38,509 nucleotides of DNA, taken from the NCBI GenBank assembly GCA_937988865.1, contig CALKHV010000049.1, positions 1 to 38,509 of the forward strand, written 5' to 3'. How positions within the stretch are numbered: the stretch's first letter is position 1; each line of letters opens with the position of its first letter. Made by a program: the position numbers and the translations under genes. A model generated the notes under the pieces. It did no database searches, was not told the origin of the DNA, and worked only from the letters and a program-made list of their open reading frames with translations. Source of the stretch: an uncultured Propionibacteriaceae bacterium (GTDB lineage Bacteria > Actinomycetota > Actinomycetes > Propionibacteriales > Propionibacteriaceae). This document shows, piece by piece, positions 1 to 7,010 of the stretch.

Positions 1-176
1 CCCGGCTTCCGGGTGCTCGTCGTGCCCTCGTGCAACATATGTGCAACATAGCAGGATAAACGTGGTTACTCAAGGTTATTGCGGTCCATGTCGCGACCGG
101 CTAACATGATGGACAGTTACCTAGTCAGTACGGCAATCACAAGCAGTTTCGGCGGATGCTCACGGGATGCCCTCTC
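1..176. other. Low-GC flank with no intact gene, probable end of an integrated element
   Basis: This stretch is visibly richer in A/T than everything to its right. Three plus-strand frames are open at the left edge and stop at about 51, 59 and 109, so a gene from the left could end here, but none of the short tails is recognisable. It contains a tandem 10-bp repeat at 30-50 and a small CCGG-type hairpin at 1-13. It runs directly into a tRNA-like 3' end. I infer that it is the end of an integrated element. The identity of the element cannot be seen. Confidence 0.4.
30..50 (+). repeat. Tandem repeat GTGCAACATA x2
   Basis: GTGCAACATA occurs at 30-39 and again at 41-50, separated by a single T, giving an 11-bp period, about one helical turn. 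Lying about 130 bp inside a candidate attachment site, it could be an integrase or excisionase arm-type binding site. That role is inference; the repeat itself is direct. Confidence 0.5.
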
Positions 177-201
177 ACGGGTTCGAATCCCGTTAGCTCC
201 A
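177..201 (+). other. 3' end of a tRNA- or tmRNA-like gene without its 5' part (candidate att site)
   Basis: Bases 177-193 form a perfect T-arm: a 5-bp stem ACGGG/CCCGT around the loop TTCGAAT. They are followed by TAGCTCC as the 3' acceptor strand and A as discriminator (201). The acceptor strand has T at the position equivalent to 70, as expected for the G3:U70 pair of alanine tRNA and of tmRNA. No matching 5' acceptor strand (GGGGCTA type), D-arm or anticodon arm lies at the right distance upstream; the closest, CCGGCTA near 97, pairs at only five of seven positions and is too far away. Integrases commonly use tRNA or tmRNA 3' ends as attachment sites and leave such a fragment. No CCA is encoded. 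Confidence 0.55.
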
Positions 202-208
202 CAAGACT

Positions 209-245
209 CGCCCTGACGGTGAACATCACTCGTCAGGGCGATTTT
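209..245. terminator. Intrinsic terminator after the tRNA-like end
   Basis: A perfect 10-bp inverted repeat, CGCCCTGACG (209-218) and CGTCAGGGCG (231-240), encloses a 12-nt loop and is followed by ATTTTC. It suits termination of a tRNA gene reading rightward and could also stop leftward transcription from the antiporter gene. Confidence 0.8.
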
Positions 246-286
246 CGCGTCCGGGAGGTTGGCTGTGCGGCCCACCGGAATCGCCA

Positions 287-2134
287 TCAGTCCGAGATGA
301 CCTCGTGGACGTAACACCAGCGCCACGACTCGCCGGGTTCGAAGGATCGCATCACGGGATGGCCCGTCTCGGCGTGGTGGCGGGCGGCGTGACGTCCGGG
401 GGAGGAGTCGCAACATCCCACGTTGCCGCATTTGAGGCAGAGGCGCAGGTGCACGGGTTGCAGGCCCTCCCGGACGCAGTCCTGGCATCCCTGCGGAGTG
501 AGTGGACGCACGCAGGCCGGGGCGTCCGCGAGGTGGTCGCAGGGCTCCACGGACGGGGACACGGTCAGTCGGCCGCTGGTGATCGCCCCGGCACGCTCGC
601 TGATGTTCGAGGCGATGGCCTCCTGGACGTCGAGTTGGGCCAGCACCGACGAGAGGACGGAGTGGTCGGCCGTGCCGGCGTCCCGGATGCGCAGGACTGC
701 TGCGCGCTGCGCCTGGAGGACGCTGACGTACAGGCGTCCCCGGGTGAGGCCCGGGGTTGCCACGTCGCTGCGTCCCAGACGCTCCCAGACCGCATTGAGC
801 ATGCTCGTCTGCTGATCGCGCAACTGGTCGAGGTCTTGCCGTTCGTCGTCGGACGCGGTCGCGCCGACCACGGCGAACGCCTCGGCGTTGGCGCGCTGCA
901 GGATCATCGCCTCCTCGATGGCGTCCTCGCGAGGATCCGGCCCCCGCAGGCCCACCCTGCGAGCCAGCCACGGGAGTGTGAGCCCCTGGAGCAGAAGGGT
1001 GCCGACGGTCACGACGAGGGCCGCCAGCACCAGCACGTCACGCTCGGGCACCGATGGGGGCAAGGACAGGGCCGCGGCCAGCGTCACCACGCCGCGCATG
1101 CCGGCCCATCCCACCACGATCGCACCCGAAAGTGGCGGCGAGTCGGCGCGTCCCCGCGTGAGGGCGAACGTCGCGAGGACGGCAAGTAGGCGCACCACGA
1201 CCACAGTGCCGAGGGTGGCGACACATGTGGCCACGATGACCGGCCAGCCACGATCGGACAGCGAGGCCGCTGCCCAGACTGACCGGGCCTGCAACCCGAT
1301 GAGCAGGAACACGGAGTTCTCGAGCAGGAACTGGATCGTGCGCCACGTGATGCGTCCGGCGACCCTGTCGCCAGGCCCCTGTTCGACGTGGCTCCGGTGA
1401 CCCAGGACCAGCCCGGCGACCACGACCGCGAGCACGCCCGAACCGCCCAACTCCTCCGTGGGGACGTAGGCCATGAACGGCACCAGGAAGGTGAGCGACG
1501 TCGTCAGCTGCCCGGTGGGAAGGATGCGGAAGACCAGCCCCGCCAGACGGGCGACCACGGCACCGATCACGATCGCGCTGAGGACCGCCCACGCGAAGTC
1601 ACCCAGCACGGCCCACGCCGACAATGTCGCGCCCAGGGCGAGGAGTGCCGAGCGCAGACTCACCAGCGCGGTCGCGTCGTTGACCAGGGACTCGCCCTCG
1701 AGCAGCGCGACAACGCGTCGCGGCAGCCCCACGCGCCGGGCCACGGCGGTGGCCGCCACCGCATCCGGGGGAGCGACGACCGCGCCCAGGGCCAGGGCAG
1801 CCGGCCAACTGACACCGAGCACCGCCCACACCACGAGGCCGACGGAGGCGAGGGTGAGCAGCACCAGCCCGACCGAGAGCCAGCCGATCGAGGCGAGATT
1901 CCGCCGGAACTCCACCAGCGAGGTGTTGACGGCGGACGCGTACAACAGGGGCGGCAACAGGACCACCAGGACGAGTTCAGGCTCGAGTTCAGGCGCGTGG
2001 ACGAAAGGCAGCACCGAACCCAGCGCACCGGCCGCCATCAGCAGGAGCGGTGCGGACCATTCCAGCTTCTCGGCGAGCCACGTCACGGCCAGCACGGCCA
2101 GGACGAAGAGCGTGACGGTGACGACGATCCCCAT
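287..2134 (-). CDS. Na+/H+ antiporter (CPA1 family) with C-terminal UBP zinc finger
   Basis: A membrane protein of 615 residues. The first two thirds are strongly hydrophobic with many membrane segments and carry the CPA1 exchanger signature PPDAVAATAVARR followed by LLEGESLVNDATALV, including the conserved Asp and Asn-Asp pair used in cation/proton exchange. After a charged cytoplasmic stretch of about 100 residues, the last 85 or so form a zinc-finger UBP domain rich in Cys and His (CDH, CVREG, CLKCGNVGCCDSS, HAARHHAETGHPV, WCY). The start chosen is the ATG opening MGIVVTV; an upstream ATG at 2278 would overlap the divergent neighbour and adds a hydrophilic tail unlike the family. It is divergent from the nitronate monooxygenase gene. 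The fusion is known in actinobacteria; what the finger binds is unknown. Confidence 0.88.
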   Translation of the reverse strand: MGIVVTVTLFVLAVLAVTWLAEKLEWSAPLLLMAAGALGSVLPFVHAPELEPELVLVVLLPPLLYASAVNTSLVEFRRNLASIGWLSVGLVLLTLASVGLVVWAVLGVSWPAALALGAVVAPPDAVAATAVARRVGLPRRVVALLEGESLVNDATALVSLRSALLALGATLSAWAVLGDFAWAVLSAIVIGAVVARLAGLVFRILPTGQLTTSLTFLVPFMAYVPTEELGGSGVLAVVVAGLVLGHRSHVEQGPGDRVAGRITWRTIQFLLENSVFLLIGLQARSVWAAASLSDRGWPVIVATCVATLGTVVVVRLLAVLATFALTRGRADSPPLSGAIVVGWAGMRGVVTLAAALSLPPSVPERDVLVLAALVVTVGTLLLQGLTLPWLARRVGLRGPDPREDAIEEAMILQRANAEAFAVVGATASDDERQDLDQLRDQQTSMLNAVWERLGRSDVATPGLTRGRLYVSVLQAQRAAVLRIRDAGTADHSVLSSVLAQLDVQEAIASNISERAGAITSGRLTVSPSVEPCDHLADAPACVRPLTPQGCQDCVREGLQPVHLRLCLKCGNVGCCDSSPGRHAARHHAETGHPVMRSFEPGESWRWCYVHEVISD

Positions 2135-2227
2135 GTCGGGATCGTAGGCCCTGGCGTCCGGCCGCTCGTGACACTCCGTAGGTCGGGCCCCGGGTCTGGG
2201 GCCCGTACGTGCGTCCGAGCCGTAAGT

Positions 2228-2239
2228 TACGGTACCGTA
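2228..2239. promoter_or_regulatory. Perfect 12-bp palindrome TACGGTACCGTA, candidate operator
   Basis: It lies in the roughly 140-bp gap between the antiporter gene and the divergent nitronate monooxygenase gene, 38 bp before the latter's ATG. A wider pair, GTTAC (2226-2230) and GTAAC (2252-2256), surrounds a partial extra copy (GTAGGGTAC). Symmetric sites of this size are typical for TetR-type repressors, but no regulator is encoded next to it. Confidence 0.45.
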
Positions 2240-2276
2240 GGGTACGCCACTGTAACCCGCAGCGTGAGGATCAGAC

Positions 2277-3707
2277 ATGACTCGTCAACACCCGACCATC
2301 ATCCAGGGCGGCATGGGCGTCGCGGTCTCGTCGTGGCGCCTCGCCAATGCCGTGGCCAGCGCCGGTCAACTGGGTGTGGTGTCCGGCACCGCGCTCGACG
2401 GCGTCGTGGCCCGCACCCTGCAGGACGGCGATCCCGGCGGTCATGTGAGGCGTGCCCTCCAGCACTTCCCGTCGCCGACCATGGCGCAGCGCATCCTCGA
2501 CACCTACTTCCTTGACGGCGGACGCGCAGAGGGTCATGCGTACCGTCCGCACCCCACGCTGACCATCCACCCGAGCCGACCCGCCGTCGAACTCGCGCTC
2601 GTGGGCAACTTCGTCGAGGTGTGGCTGGCCAAGGAGGGGCACGACGGTGTCGTGGGCATCAACTTCCTGGAGAAGATCCAGACGGCCACGCTGTCGGCCG
2701 TTCTCGGCGCGATGCTGGCCGGGGTCGACTACGTGCTCATGGGGGCCGGTATCCCCAAGGAGATGCCGCGCGTCCTCACCGACTTCGCCCACGGCCTCCC
2801 GGCCCACCTCACGATCGACGTCGGCAACCAGACGCGCGTGCACGAGGCCGTCCTCGACCCGCGCGAGTATCTCGGTGACGACCTCCCCGCGCTGCGGCGT
2901 CCGCTCTTCGTCGCCATCATTTCGCTGCACGTGCTGGGCAACTATCTGGCCCGCGATCCCGAGATCCGTCCGGATGGCTTCGTCGTCGAGGGCCCGCTGG
3001 CAGGCGGTCACAGTGCCCCGCCACGAGGCAAGATGGCGCTCGACGAGACCGGGCAACCCATCTACACCGAGAAGGACGAGGCCGACCTCGTCAAGATGGC
3101 CGCCATCGGCCTTCCGTTCTGGATGGCGGGGGCGTGGAGCACGCCCGAGCGCGTAGCTGAAGCCCGGGAGGCGGGCGCGCAGGGCGTGCAGTGCGGCACC
3201 ATCTTCGCCCTGGCGTCCGAGTCGGGTCTCAAACCCGAGTTGCGGGAACGACTCACCGCCAAGGTGCAGGAAGGGACCCTCGTGGTCAGGAACGACCCCC
3301 TGGCGTCACCGACGGGCTTCCCCTTCAAGGTCGCGGAGCTCGAGGGCACCATGTCCGAGCCCGACGAGTACGCGGCTCGCGATCGCATCTGCGACCTCGG
3401 CTACCTGCGTCAACCCACCGAGCGGGCGGACGGGAGCATCGTCTACCGCTGCGCGTCCGAGCCGGTCCACATGTACCTGAAGAAGGGCGGCGAGGTTCAG
3501 GACACACTCGGACGCAAGTGCCTGTGCAACGCGCTCTTCGCCAACATCGGGATGCCCCAGCGTCGCAAGGACGGGTACGTCGAGCAGCCGGCGCTCACGC
3601 TGGGCCAGGACCTCGTTGGCGTCGAGAACCTCCTCGGGCTGTATCCCGACGGTTACGACGGACGTCAGGCCGTCGCGTGGCTCCTGCGTGACGTCCCCGT
3701 GGGGTGA
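2277..3707 (+). CDS. Nitronate monooxygenase / 2-nitropropane dioxygenase-like flavoenzyme
   Basis: A protein of 476 residues, longer than the usual 320-370 of simple nitronate monooxygenases. The N-terminal MTRQHPTIIQGGMGVAVS and the following LANAVASAGQLGVVSGTAL match the opening of this FMN-dependent TIM-barrel family. Further family features are EGPLAGGHSAPPR and, later, GAQGVQCGTIFALASESGL, regions that bind the FMN phosphate. The C-terminal 120 residues carry a cysteine-containing extension (DRICDLGYL, YRCASEP, RKCLCNALFANIGMPQ) seen in the larger PfaD-like branch. The ATG at 2277 is preceded by a GTGAGGA ribosome site. It is divergent from the antiporter gene with a palindrome between them. 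True substrate unknown; oxidation of alkyl nitronates is the family activity. Confidence 0.8.
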   Translation: MTRQHPTIIQGGMGVAVSSWRLANAVASAGQLGVVSGTALDGVVARTLQDGDPGGHVRRALQHFPSPTMAQRILDTYFLDGGRAEGHAYRPHPTLTIHPSRPAVELALVGNFVEVWLAKEGHDGVVGINFLEKIQTATLSAVLGAMLAGVDYVLMGAGIPKEMPRVLTDFAHGLPAHLTIDVGNQTRVHEAVLDPREYLGDDLPALRRPLFVAIISLHVLGNYLARDPEIRPDGFVVEGPLAGGHSAPPRGKMALDETGQPIYTEKDEADLVKMAAIGLPFWMAGAWSTPERVAEAREAGAQGVQCGTIFALASESGLKPELRERLTAKVQEGTLVVRNDPLASPTGFPFKVAELEGTMSEPDEYAARDRICDLGYLRQPTERADGSIVYRCASEPVHMYLKKGGEVQDTLGRKCLCNALFANIGMPQRRKDGYVEQPALTLGQDLVGVENLLGLYPDGYDGRQAVAWLLRDVPVG

Positions 3708-3727
3708 CTCGCGTTCCCCCGTCACCC
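3702..3727. terminator. Hairpin between convergent genes
   Basis: GGGTGAC (3702-3708) and GTCACCC (3721-3727) form a perfect 7-bp stem with a 12-nt loop, overlapping the stop codon of the nitronate monooxygenase gene and facing the end of the doxX gene. There is no T-tract on either side, so it may be a weak two-way terminator. Confidence 0.4.
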
Positions 3728-3734
3728 ACGCGGG

Positions 3735-4244
3735 TCAACGAACAGCAGTGACCTCCGCGCGACGAACCGCTGACGCCCGAAGAGCCACGAGCGCTCCTGA
3801 CGCCAGCCCGAGAGCGCTCGCTGCGAGCCCGAACCACACCGGGAGCGAGTCGAGGCCGAGCAGGCGGTCGACAGACCAGGAACCGGGACCAGTCAGCGCG
3901 AGGGCGGCCGCGAGTCCCGAGTAGACGAAGGCCAGCTCGTAGCCGCCCTTCTGGGCCCACAGACCCTTGCCGCCGTGCACGGTGGCGGCGACGACCAGGG
4001 TGCCGAGTACGGCCGCGGCGGCGAGCGGGGTCAGGACGCCAGGCACGATGAACAGGCCACCCACGAATTGCGTGATCCCCGCGATGAAGGCCATGGGTCT
4101 TCCGGGCCGGAAACCGATCCGCTCGAAGAACCGGCCGGTTCCCTCAAGGCCGCTCCCACCGAATGTTCCGAAGAGCTTCTGGGCCCCGTGGCCGATCATG
4201 AGGCCGCCGAGGAGGAGCCGCAGGAGCAAGAGCCCCAGATCCAT
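3735..4244 (-). CDS. DoxX family membrane protein
   Basis: 169 residues with four hydrophobic segments. The N-terminus MDLGLLLLRLLLGGLMIGHGAQKLFG followed by a Gly-rich loop and the phrase FFERIGFRPG is the DoxX/DoxD-like signature. The next segments (AFIAGITQFVGGLFIVPGVLTPLAA and so on) are membrane helices, with KGLWAQKGGYELAFVYSGLAAALALTGPG near the C-terminus. The start at 4244 is chosen because GGAAGGGA sits just upstream as ribosome site; the in-frame GTG seven codons earlier lies before that site. It ends facing the nitronate monooxygenase gene and is divergent from malic enzyme. Family members are quinone-linked or redox-associated membrane proteins; the exact role here is unknown. 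Confidence 0.85.
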   Translation of the reverse strand: MDLGLLLLRLLLGGLMIGHGAQKLFGTFGGSGLEGTGRFFERIGFRPGRPMAFIAGITQFVGGLFIVPGVLTPLAAAAVLGTLVVAATVHGGKGLWAQKGGYELAFVYSGLAAALALTGPGSWSVDRLLGLDSLPVWFGLAASALGLASGALVALRASAVRRAEVTAVR

Positions 4245-4305
4245 GTCAGTCCCTTCCGAGTTCACCCGAAACGATATCCCACCCGGATTCTGGACCCTGT
4301 CTCGG

Positions 4306-4311
4306 TAGCCT
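4306..4311 (+). promoter_or_regulatory. -10 element TAGCCT of malic enzyme, leaderless arrangement
   Basis: TAGCCT is followed by exactly 7 nt and then the ATG of malic enzyme, so transcription should begin at or within a base or two of the start codon. No Shine-Dalgarno sequence precedes this ATG. Confidence 0.6.
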
Positions 4312-4318
4312 TGGCCCC

Positions 4319-6025
4319 ATGGCCCAGAGCTTCGAGTTCGTTCACTCGCCGAGCGGCGACACCGTGCGTATCAAGGCGCGAGGACGCGATGTCCTCACCA
4401 ACCCGATGATCAACTTCGGCACCGCCTTCACGCGTGAGCAGCGCATCGCCCTCAACATCAACGGGTTGCTGCCGCCCAACGTAATGACGCTCAACACCCA
4501 GCTCAAGCGTGTCTACGCCCAGTACTGCCGCCAGCCCGATGACCTGGCCAAATTCGTGTACCTCAACACGATGCACGACCGGAATGAAGTGCTCTACTAC
4601 AAACTCCTCACCGAGCACATCGAAGAGATGCTGCCGATCGTGTACACGCCCACCATCGGGCAGGCCATCCAGGAATACAGCCACTGGTACCACCGCCCGC
4701 GCGGTGTCTACCTGAGCATCGACGACCCGGACGGGATCGGGCCGGCCCTGAGGAGCATGGGCCATCGTCCCGAAGAGATCGACCTGATCGTGGTGACCGA
4801 CTCCGAGGGCATTCTCGGCATCGGTGACCAGGGTGTCGGCGGAGTGGCCATCACCGTGGGGAAGTTGAGCGTGTACACCGCGGCGGCGGGCATCCATCCC
4901 CATCGCGTCCTGCCCGTGGTCCTCGACACGGGCACCGACAACATCGACCTCCTCACCGACGACGCCTACCTGGGCGTCCGCCATGCCCGCGTCCGGGGGG
5001 AGCAGTATGACGATTTCGTGGAGAAGTTCGTCGTGGAGGCGCACAGTGCCTTCCCCCACGCGATGCTGCACTGGGAAGACTTCGGCGCGGCCAACGCGCA
5101 CCGCATCCTCGATCGGTACCGCGAGGACTACTGCACCATCAACGACGACATCCAGGGGACGGCCGCCGTCGTGGTGGCCGCCGCGCTGTCGGCCGTGCAA
5201 CGCACGGGCACCCGCCTGGCCGACCAGCGGATCGTCATCCACGGGGCCGGGACCGCGGGCATCGGCATCGCCAACCTGATGGTCGACCTCATGGTTGCCG
5301 AGGGTCTCACCGAGGCCGAAGCACGAGCGTGCTTCTGGTGTCTCGGGTCCAGGGGACTGCTGAGGGAAGGCGCGGTGATGCGCTCGTTCCAGGAGCCGTT
5401 CGCGCGTCCGGCGTCCGAGGTCGAAGGGTGGACGCTCGACCAGCCCGACACGTACGACCTCGCCGACGTCGTGCGCAACGTGCGCCCGACCATGCTGATC
5501 GGATCGTCGGCACAACCGGGGGCCTTCACCGAAGCGATCGTCCGCGACATGGCCGGGCACTGCGATGCCCCGATCATCCTGCCGTTGTCGAACCCCACGA
5601 CGAGGGCCGAGGCGATCCCGTCCGACCTCCTGACCTGGACCGAGGGACGCGCCCTCATCGCGACCGGTTCACCGTTCGACCCCGTCATCTGGGGGCGCGT
5701 GCGCCACGTGATCGCCCAGGCGAACAATGCGCTCGTGTTCCCCGGCATCGGGCTCGGCGTGATCGCCTGCAGGGCGTCCCGGGTCACGGACGGCATGATC
5801 GCCGCCGCAGCCCGTGCGGTGGCCGCGGTCGTCGGCGATCGGACGCCGGGAGCCTCGCTCCTCCCGTCCATCAGCCAGCTCCGGTCGGTCTCGACGAGGG
5901 TGGCCATTGCAGTGGCCGCTGCTGCCGCGTCCGAGGGGGTGGCAGACCGACCCCTCACGAACCCCGTGCAGCAGGTCTACGAACAGATGTGGCAGCCGAG
6001 GTATCCGCGCGTCGAGGTGGTGTGA
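4319..6025 (+). CDS. NAD(P)-dependent malic enzyme
   Basis: A 568-residue enzyme, the length of the large malic enzyme class, that oxidatively decarboxylates malate to pyruvate. The N-terminal malic domain includes IVYTPTIGQA with the catalytic Tyr at residue 109 and VGKLSVYTAAAGI with the catalytic Lys at residue 182, close to the human numbering (Tyr112, Lys183). VTDSEGILGIGDQG and EDYCTINDDIQGTAAV carry the metal-binding acidic residues. The NAD-binding domain begins with the Gly-rich VIHGAGTAGIGIANL. The end SEGVADRPLTNPVQQVYEQMWQPRYP is also typical. The gene appears leaderless. Its stop overlaps the next start by one base (TGATG), so the two are probably co-transcribed. Confidence 0.95.
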   Translation: MAQSFEFVHSPSGDTVRIKARGRDVLTNPMINFGTAFTREQRIALNINGLLPPNVMTLNTQLKRVYAQYCRQPDDLAKFVYLNTMHDRNEVLYYKLLTEHIEEMLPIVYTPTIGQAIQEYSHWYHRPRGVYLSIDDPDGIGPALRSMGHRPEEIDLIVVTDSEGILGIGDQGVGGVAITVGKLSVYTAAAGIHPHRVLPVVLDTGTDNIDLLTDDAYLGVRHARVRGEQYDDFVEKFVVEAHSAFPHAMLHWEDFGAANAHRILDRYREDYCTINDDIQGTAAVVVAAALSAVQRTGTRLADQRIVIHGAGTAGIGIANLMVDLMVAEGLTEAEARACFWCLGSRGLLREGAVMRSFQEPFARPASEVEGWTLDQPDTYDLADVVRNVRPTMLIGSSAQPGAFTEAIVRDMAGHCDAPIILPLSNPTTRAEAIPSDLLTWTEGRALIATGSPFDPVIWGRVRHVIAQANNALVFPGIGLGVIACRASRVTDGMIAAAARAVAAVVGDRTPGASLLPSISQLRSVSTRVAIAVAAAAASEGVADRPLTNPVQQVYEQMWQPRYPRVEVV

Positions 6026-6897
6026 TGGGGGACGTCCTGCCGGCGTCCACCTGGCACGGGCTGCGTGACGCCCACGCGGCACGCGCGCGCACCCGTCTCG
6101 CCGGGGTCATCGAACGGCGGTCCAGGGGTGTCCGCCACCCGGTCGAGGACTTCCTGTTCGACTACTACAACCTGCGTCCCGGGCAGTTGATCTCGTGGCA
6201 TCCGGGTGCGGGCGTGGCCCTGGCGGACGCGGACGAGTATGCGTCCCGGAAGTTCTACGAGGTCCGTGGGGGAGTCGCACGGGTCGATGTCGGTCGATTT
6301 CTGTCTGATCGCGCGTCGACCGTCGACCAGACGCGTGCCCTGCTCGAGGCCACCGCTGGTCGGACGCCCCAGTTCGGTTGCTTCGGCATGCATGAGTGGG
6401 CGATGGTCTACCACCTGGAGCAGTCCGAGACGCGGCATCCCGGCCTGCCGTTGCGTTTCGCGCCGGACGAGGTGGCACGGATCGTCGAGCAGGTCGGCTG
6501 TCGCTGCACCCACTTTGACGCCTTCCGCTTCTTCACCCCGGACGCAGTTCCGCTCAACTCCGTTCGTCCGACGCGGGAAACCCAGGTCGTCCTCGAACAG
6601 CCCGCGTGCCTGCACGCGACCATGGACCTCTACAAGGCAGCCGGCAAGCTCCTCCCCCTCGTCGACTCGTCGCTGCTCCTCGACACCTACCAACTGGCCC
6701 TCGAGATCCGTGCCCTTGACATGGCGGCCAGTGCATACGACGTGTCCGGTTGGGGCTATGAGCCCGTCAAGGTGGAGACACCGGCCGGACGCGCGGCGTA
6801 CGTAGCGGCGCAGCGGGAGTTCATGGTCCGGGGGCAGGACCTGAGGGCACGCCTGCTGGGCGTGATCGACTCGACAACGGGGCAGGACGCGCGCTGA
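6025..6897 (+). CDS. Conserved actinobacterial protein, often named 3-methyladenine DNA glycosylase
   Basis: 290 residues, starting on an ATG that overlaps the malic enzyme stop by one base. From memory it matches a family widely annotated in actinobacteria as 3-methyladenine DNA glycosylase: the HPVEDFLFDYYNLRPGQL opening, FGCFGMHEWAMVYH, CTHFDAFRFFTPDAVPLN, ACLHATMDLYKAAGKLLPL and a C-terminal GYEPVKVETPAGRAAYVA. I see no helix-hairpin-helix GPD motif and nothing resembling the AAG or TagI folds. The many conserved His, Trp, Tyr and Asp residues (HEW, HFD, LHA) look like an enzyme or metal or cofactor site. Translational coupling to malic enzyme may hint at metabolism rather than repair. 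Function is best regarded as unknown. Confidence 0.8.
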   Translation: MGDVLPASTWHGLRDAHAARARTRLAGVIERRSRGVRHPVEDFLFDYYNLRPGQLISWHPGAGVALADADEYASRKFYEVRGGVARVDVGRFLSDRASTVDQTRALLEATAGRTPQFGCFGMHEWAMVYHLEQSETRHPGLPLRFAPDEVARIVEQVGCRCTHFDAFRFFTPDAVPLNSVRPTRETQVVLEQPACLHATMDLYKAAGKLLPLVDSSLLLDTYQLALEIRALDMAASAYDVSGWGYEPVKVETPAGRAAYVAAQREFMVRGQDLRARLLGVIDSTTGQDAR

Positions 6898-6954
6898 GAG
6901 TGCCGGGTCCGGCGCGTCGGGGGCGCGCTCTGGATCGTCTTGGGGTCCATTGCC

Positions 6955-6960
6955 TACTCT
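6955..6960 (+). promoter_or_regulatory. Possible -10 element TACTCT before the L,D-transpeptidase gene
   Basis: TACTCT lies about 50 nt before the chosen ATG at 7011, in the 113-bp gap after the previous gene. It would give a short 5' leader. An in-frame GTG at 6966 lies just after it, so a leaderless longer form cannot be excluded, although that would put a hydrophilic tail before the signal sequence. Confidence 0.35.
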
Positions 6961-7010
6961 GGACCGTGCGGTGGCCGATGGGCGCCACCCCTGAGAACAG
7001 GACTCTCACC

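Noticed and set aside
97..201. Complete tRNA using CCGGCTA near 97 as the 5' acceptor strand
   Set aside because: Only five of seven acceptor pairs form, the span is over 100 nt and no D-arm or anticodon arm can be drawn.
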